A DNA stretch of 8,781 nt from positions 1-8,781 of the forward strand of contig WQUF01000451.1 in NCBI GenBank assembly GCA_009785875.1. The letters are read 5' to 3'. Under the pieces are notes generated by a model. That model was given only the letters and a program-made list of their open reading frames with translations. It was not told the DNA's origin and searched no databases. This document shows positions 6,758 to 8,781 of this stretch, piece after piece. The translations under genes were made by a program, and so were the position numbers. The DNA is from Oscillospiraceae bacterium (GTDB lineage: Bacteria; Bacillota; Clostridia; Clostridiales; Clostridiaceae). Within the stretch, counting starts at the first letter, position 1. Every line of letters starts with the position of its first letter.

Positions 6758-6786
6758 ATAATAACCATAAAATTGAATGAAATCAA
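6758..6786 (-). promoter_or_regulatory. Promoter of the secreted-protein gene
   Basis: Minus strand -35 TTGATT (6781-6786, 4 of 6) and -10 TATTAT (6758-6763, 5 of 6), 17-bp spacer. The predicted start near 6751 gives a leader of roughly 60 bases before the ATG at 6692 and lies upstream of the AGGAGG site. Confidence 0.6.
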
Positions 6787-6813
6787 TGTTTTTAAAGTAG
6801 ATTTTTTTCTGGC

Positions 6814-6841
6814 CACTAGCCACTAATCACTAGCCACTTAT
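6814..6841 (+). repeat. Four tandem heptamers (CACTNNN)
   Basis: CACTAGC, CACTAAT, CACTAGC and CACTTAT follow one another without gaps. The array can equally be read as two 14-bp direct repeats with one mismatch. It lies in the divergent intergenic region and its last units overlap the candidate -35 of the downstream gene. It could be an operator array or a neutral heptamer microsatellite. Confidence 0.7.
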
Positions 6842-6859
6842 TCTACCGTATGTTATATT
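6831..6859 (+). promoter_or_regulatory. Candidate extended -10 promoter of the AhpD-like gene
   Basis: -10 TATATT at 6854-6859 is preceded by TG at 6851-6852 (extended -10), with a weak -35 TAGCCA at 6831-6836 (4 of 6) and a 17-bp spacer. The -35 lies inside the heptamer repeat, so a protein bound there would affect this promoter. Confidence 0.5.
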
Positions 6860-6892
6860 ATATGCGAGATAAAGTGAAAAGGGGTAAAATAT

Positions 6893-7438
6893 ATGCCTGA
6901 AAAATTATTAGTCGAGCCACGAAAGCACGTACCTTTTTGGGTACGTTTAGGTGCAAACGTAGCAGAAAGTAAAACTAAAAAGAAAATGCAATTACCGCTA
7001 GTCTTAGCATGGTATAAACGTGCTGCTTTTAGTTCTGGTATTTTGGAATCACTTGCTTCTCAAGGAGAAGGAAAAGCTAATGGAAGGCTTTTGCAGTTAA
7101 TAAGAATTCAAATTTCTATGCAAAATGGGTGTCATTTTTGCATGGATATGAATATGAATAACCATGAGAAGAATAATATAACTAAACAAGAACTCGATGG
7201 GATGCAAAATGATAGCGTATCATCAATTGAAACTTTTTCTCAAACTGAAATTGTTGCTCTTACTTATGCAAGAGATCTTACAGAGACACCACCAAATATA
7301 GATGATAGCATACTTAAGGAACTTCAATCTAGCTTTAATGAAAGGGAACTCATCATCATTTCTACTACTATTGCGCAAGTTAACTATTGGACAAGGTTAA
7401 TAAGAGGTTTAGGAATTCCAGTTGCCACTCCAAAATAA
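6893..7438 (+). CDS. AhpD/carboxymuconolactone decarboxylase-like protein with altered active site
   Basis: A 181-residue protein of the AhpD-like/carboxymuconolactone decarboxylase superfamily. The signature helix-loop is visible at about residues 65-91, with C80 and C83 in NGCHFCMDMN. AhpD enzymes carry E-x11-C-x2-C-x3-H, in which Glu and His relay protons to the cysteine pair during peroxide or disulfide reduction. Here the same spacing reads Q68-x11-C80-x2-C83-x3-N87, so both relay residues are replaced by uncharged look-alikes while the cysteines remain. It may be a redox protein with a different mechanism, or use another residue such as H81 or H91. The start ATG at 6893 has AAAGGGG eight bases upstream. 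It appears monocistronic; no clear terminator follows, and the next gene has its own promoter 25 bases downstream. Confidence 0.85.
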   Translation: MPEKLLVEPRKHVPFWVRLGANVAESKTKKKMQLPLVLAWYKRAAFSSGILESLASQGEGKANGRLLQLIRIQISMQNGCHFCMDMNMNNHEKNNITKQELDGMQNDSVSSIETFSQTEIVALTYARDLTETPPNIDDSILKELQSSFNERELIIISTTIAQVNYWTRLIRGLGIPVATPK

Positions 7439-7462
7439 GTCAAATATTTTTTTTATTAACCC

Positions 7463-7492
7463 TTGAAAAACTTTGTAATTGAAGATTATAAT
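7463..7492 (+). promoter_or_regulatory. Promoter of the leucine dehydrogenase gene
   Basis: -35 TTGAAA at 7463-7468 (5 of 6) and consensus -10 TATAAT at 7487-7492, 18-bp spacer. The predicted start near 7499 gives a leader of about 90 bases. The leader contains a weak all-AT inverted repeat (7503-7510 with 7523-7530) followed by a few T, which could act as a weak attenuator but is not convincing. Confidence 0.65.
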
Positions 7493-7587
7493 GGTGATTA
7501 TTAAAATATTATATGTGAAAAAAATATTTTTTTATGTTTTTACTTGTAAGTTTTAACAAAAAAATAATTCGTTTAAGGAGTTAATTA

Positions 7588-8664
7588 ATGAAAAAATTTG
7601 ATTATATGTCTAAATATGGATATGAGCAGCTATCATATTTCTATGATAAAAGCACTGGATTAAAAGCTATCATCTGCGTACACAGCACTTCTTTGGGGCC
7701 AGCATTAGGAGGCACTAGATTTTTAGACTATGCTGATGAAGATGATGCTGTAGAGGATGTTTTAAGATTGGCAAAAGGAATGACATATAAAAATGCTTGT
7801 GCTGGGCTTAATATAGGTGGTGGAAAATCAGTTATAATAGGTGACGCAAAAGCTTTAAAAGAAGATTCAGTTAAACGTGAGGCTTTCTGGAGGACTTTTG
7901 GGAGATATGTTGAGAGTTTAAATGGCAGATACATAGCAGCTGAAGACGTAAATACCACTACTTCAGATATGGACTTTATCGCTATGGAAACAGACTTCGT
8001 GGCAGGACTTGAATCAAAATCAGGTACTCCTTCACCATTTACAGCACTTGGAGTTATAAATTCCATAAAAGCTTGTGTCAAAGAGGTTTATGGTGAAGAG
8101 AGTTTAAATGGAAAAACAGTTGCTATTCAAGGTCTTGGAAGTGTTGGATTCGATCTCGCTAGAAAGCTCCATAAAGAAGGAGCAAAGCTATATGTAACTA
8201 CCAGAGATAAAGCAAAAGTACAAAAGGCGGTTGAAGAATTAGGTGCTATCCCAGTGGGTCTTGATGAGATTTATGATTTAGAATGCGATATCTACTGCCC
8301 CTGTGCTTTAGGTGCAACTGTCAACGATGATACAGTAAATAGACTGAAGTGTAAAATAATCGCAGGAGCTGCTAATAATGTTCTTAAGGACGCTCCAGTT
8401 CATGGACAAATTTTGTTTGATAGAGGTATCATTTATGCTCCTGATTATGTAGCAAATTCTGGTGGAGTAATAAATGTCTATCAAGAGCTCTTAGGCTATG
8501 ATGAAGATGCTGCCATAAAAAAAATTAATTTCATTTACGATAGAACTAGGGAAATCATTAGAATTTCTAAAGAAACTAAAACACCAACTTATTTAATCGC
8601 TGATCAAATGGCAGAAGCTAGAATTGAAGCTGTTAAAAACCTTAAAAGAATATATAATAGATAG
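7588..8664 (+). CDS. ldh: Leucine dehydrogenase (Glu/Leu/Phe/Val dehydrogenase family)
   Basis: A 358-residue enzyme, close to the usual length of about 365. It reversibly oxidises leucine, valine or isoleucine to the 2-oxo acid and ammonia using NAD(P). The N-terminal catalytic domain shows GPALGGTR (37-44), K68 in KGMTYKNA, catalytic K80 in GGGKSVI and the AEDV segment (D120). The C-terminal Rossmann domain has GLGSVG (182-187). At the end of the second strand, where NAD-dependent enzymes normally have an Asp (VTDIN), this protein has VTTRD (T205-R206), which may favour NADP. The gene starts at an ATG with AAGGAG seven bases upstream and ends in tandem TAG TAA. It has its own promoter and stands alone, with no branched-chain oxo-acid dehydrogenase genes in view. 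The symbol ldh (also bcd in Bacillus subtilis) is by family; substrate preference is not proven. Confidence 0.92.
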   Translation: MKKFDYMSKYGYEQLSYFYDKSTGLKAIICVHSTSLGPALGGTRFLDYADEDDAVEDVLRLAKGMTYKNACAGLNIGGGKSVIIGDAKALKEDSVKREAFWRTFGRYVESLNGRYIAAEDVNTTTSDMDFIAMETDFVAGLESKSGTPSPFTALGVINSIKACVKEVYGEESLNGKTVAIQGLGSVGFDLARKLHKEGAKLYVTTRDKAKVQKAVEELGAIPVGLDEIYDLECDIYCPCALGATVNDDTVNRLKCKIIAGAANNVLKDAPVHGQILFDRGIIYAPDYVANSGGVINVYQELLGYDEDAAIKKINFIYDRTREIIRISKETKTPTYLIADQMAEARIEAVKNLKRIYNR

Positions 8665-8673
8665 TAATTTAAT

Positions 8674-8781
8674 GAGGCTGTTGCAAAATGGCTATTTATA
8701 CGCTGAGGCGTATAAATAGCCATTTTGAACTTTATAAAATATAACTTTAGATCAGCTAAATATCTATGTGGTTAGAAAATA
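8674..8781. mobile_element. Possible insertion-sequence end, cut by the window edge
   Basis: GAGGCTGTTGCAAAATGG at 8674-8691 resembles terminal inverted repeats of several Firmicutes insertion sequences (a GAGGCTGTTGCAAAA-type end). A strong stem-loop directly follows, and 54 bases of AT-rich non-coding sequence run to the window edge, where a transposase gene could begin. No second end, target duplication or transposase is visible here, so this rests on recall of similar ends and could be only a terminator region. Confidence 0.4.
8684..8727. terminator. Perfect 20-bp stem-loop after leucine dehydrogenase
   Basis: The arms at 8684-8703 and 8708-8727 pair perfectly over 20 bp around the loop TGAG. 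The hairpin starts 19 bases after the dehydrogenase stop and its right arm ends in CATTTTG, followed by AACTTT, so it can act as a terminator. If the adjoining sequence is an insertion-sequence end, the hairpin may instead protect the element from read-through transcription. Confidence 0.7.

Noticed and set aside
6741..6762. Plus-strand TTGACA and TATAAT, both perfect consensus, upstream of the AhpD-like gene
   Set aside because: They are only 10 bp apart, far too close for one sigma-A promoter; the TATAAT overlaps the minus-strand -10 of the secreted-protein gene by chance of AT-rich sequence.
6814..6841. Short repeat array considered as a CRISPR remnant
   Set aside because: The units are 7 bp, gapless and without spacers; no cas genes are present.
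7503..7530. All-AT inverted repeat in the leader of leucine dehydrogenase, possible attenuator
   Set aside because: An 8-bp stem of only A-T pairs with a 12-base loop is weak and expected by chance in such AT-rich sequence.
7728..8081. A 117-codon minus-strand frame opposite leucine dehydrogenase
   Set aside because: It lies antisense within a clearly conserved enzyme gene and has no supporting signals.

Overview
The window is AT-rich and has strong AGGAGG-type ribosome binding sites, frequent TTG/GTG starts and Firmicutes-style regulators. It looks like a low-GC anaerobic Firmicute of the Clostridia. The leucine dehydrogenase at the right end would suit an amino-acid fermenter, but the genus cannot be named from this sequence.

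Left part (1-799): the 3' portion of an unrecognised gene that is open at the window edge. After it come a candidate 56-residue small ORF with a very G-rich ribosome binding site and a strong stem-loop that can end transcription from both sides.

Signalling block (745-3948): a CPBP-family membrane protease on the minus strand is divergent from a two-gene operon on the plus strand. That operon encodes a LytTR response regulator and an AgrC-like GHKL sensor kinase. The shared intergenic region carries a 15-bp direct repeat phased at exactly 21 bp, just upstream of a good sigma-A promoter. This is the geometry expected of a LytTR-type operator. No agrB, agrD or peptide exporter is present, so the signal is unknown; the protease is the obvious candidate partner. 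The kinase has no AUG start at its ideal Shine-Dalgarno sequence and appears to start at ATT or ATA.

Middle part (3973-6786, all minus strand): a translationally coupled ECF sigma factor (TTG start) and its DUF4179-type membrane anti-sigma factor. Upstream lies a separate monocistronic gene for a small secreted protein of unknown function, with its own promoter and terminator.

Right part (6814-8781, plus strand): a short heptamer tandem repeat overlaps the promoter of an AhpD/carboxymuconolactone-decarboxylase-like gene. Its two cysteines are kept, but the usual Glu and His of the catalytic motif are Gln and Asn. Next is a complete leucine dehydrogenase with its own promoter and an unusual nucleotide-binding loop. 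The window ends in a perfect 20-bp stem-loop next to a sequence resembling an insertion-sequence terminus.

The most promising unexplained unit is the CPBP protease / LytTR / GHKL kinase cluster with its phased repeat. The other genes look like independent transcription units.
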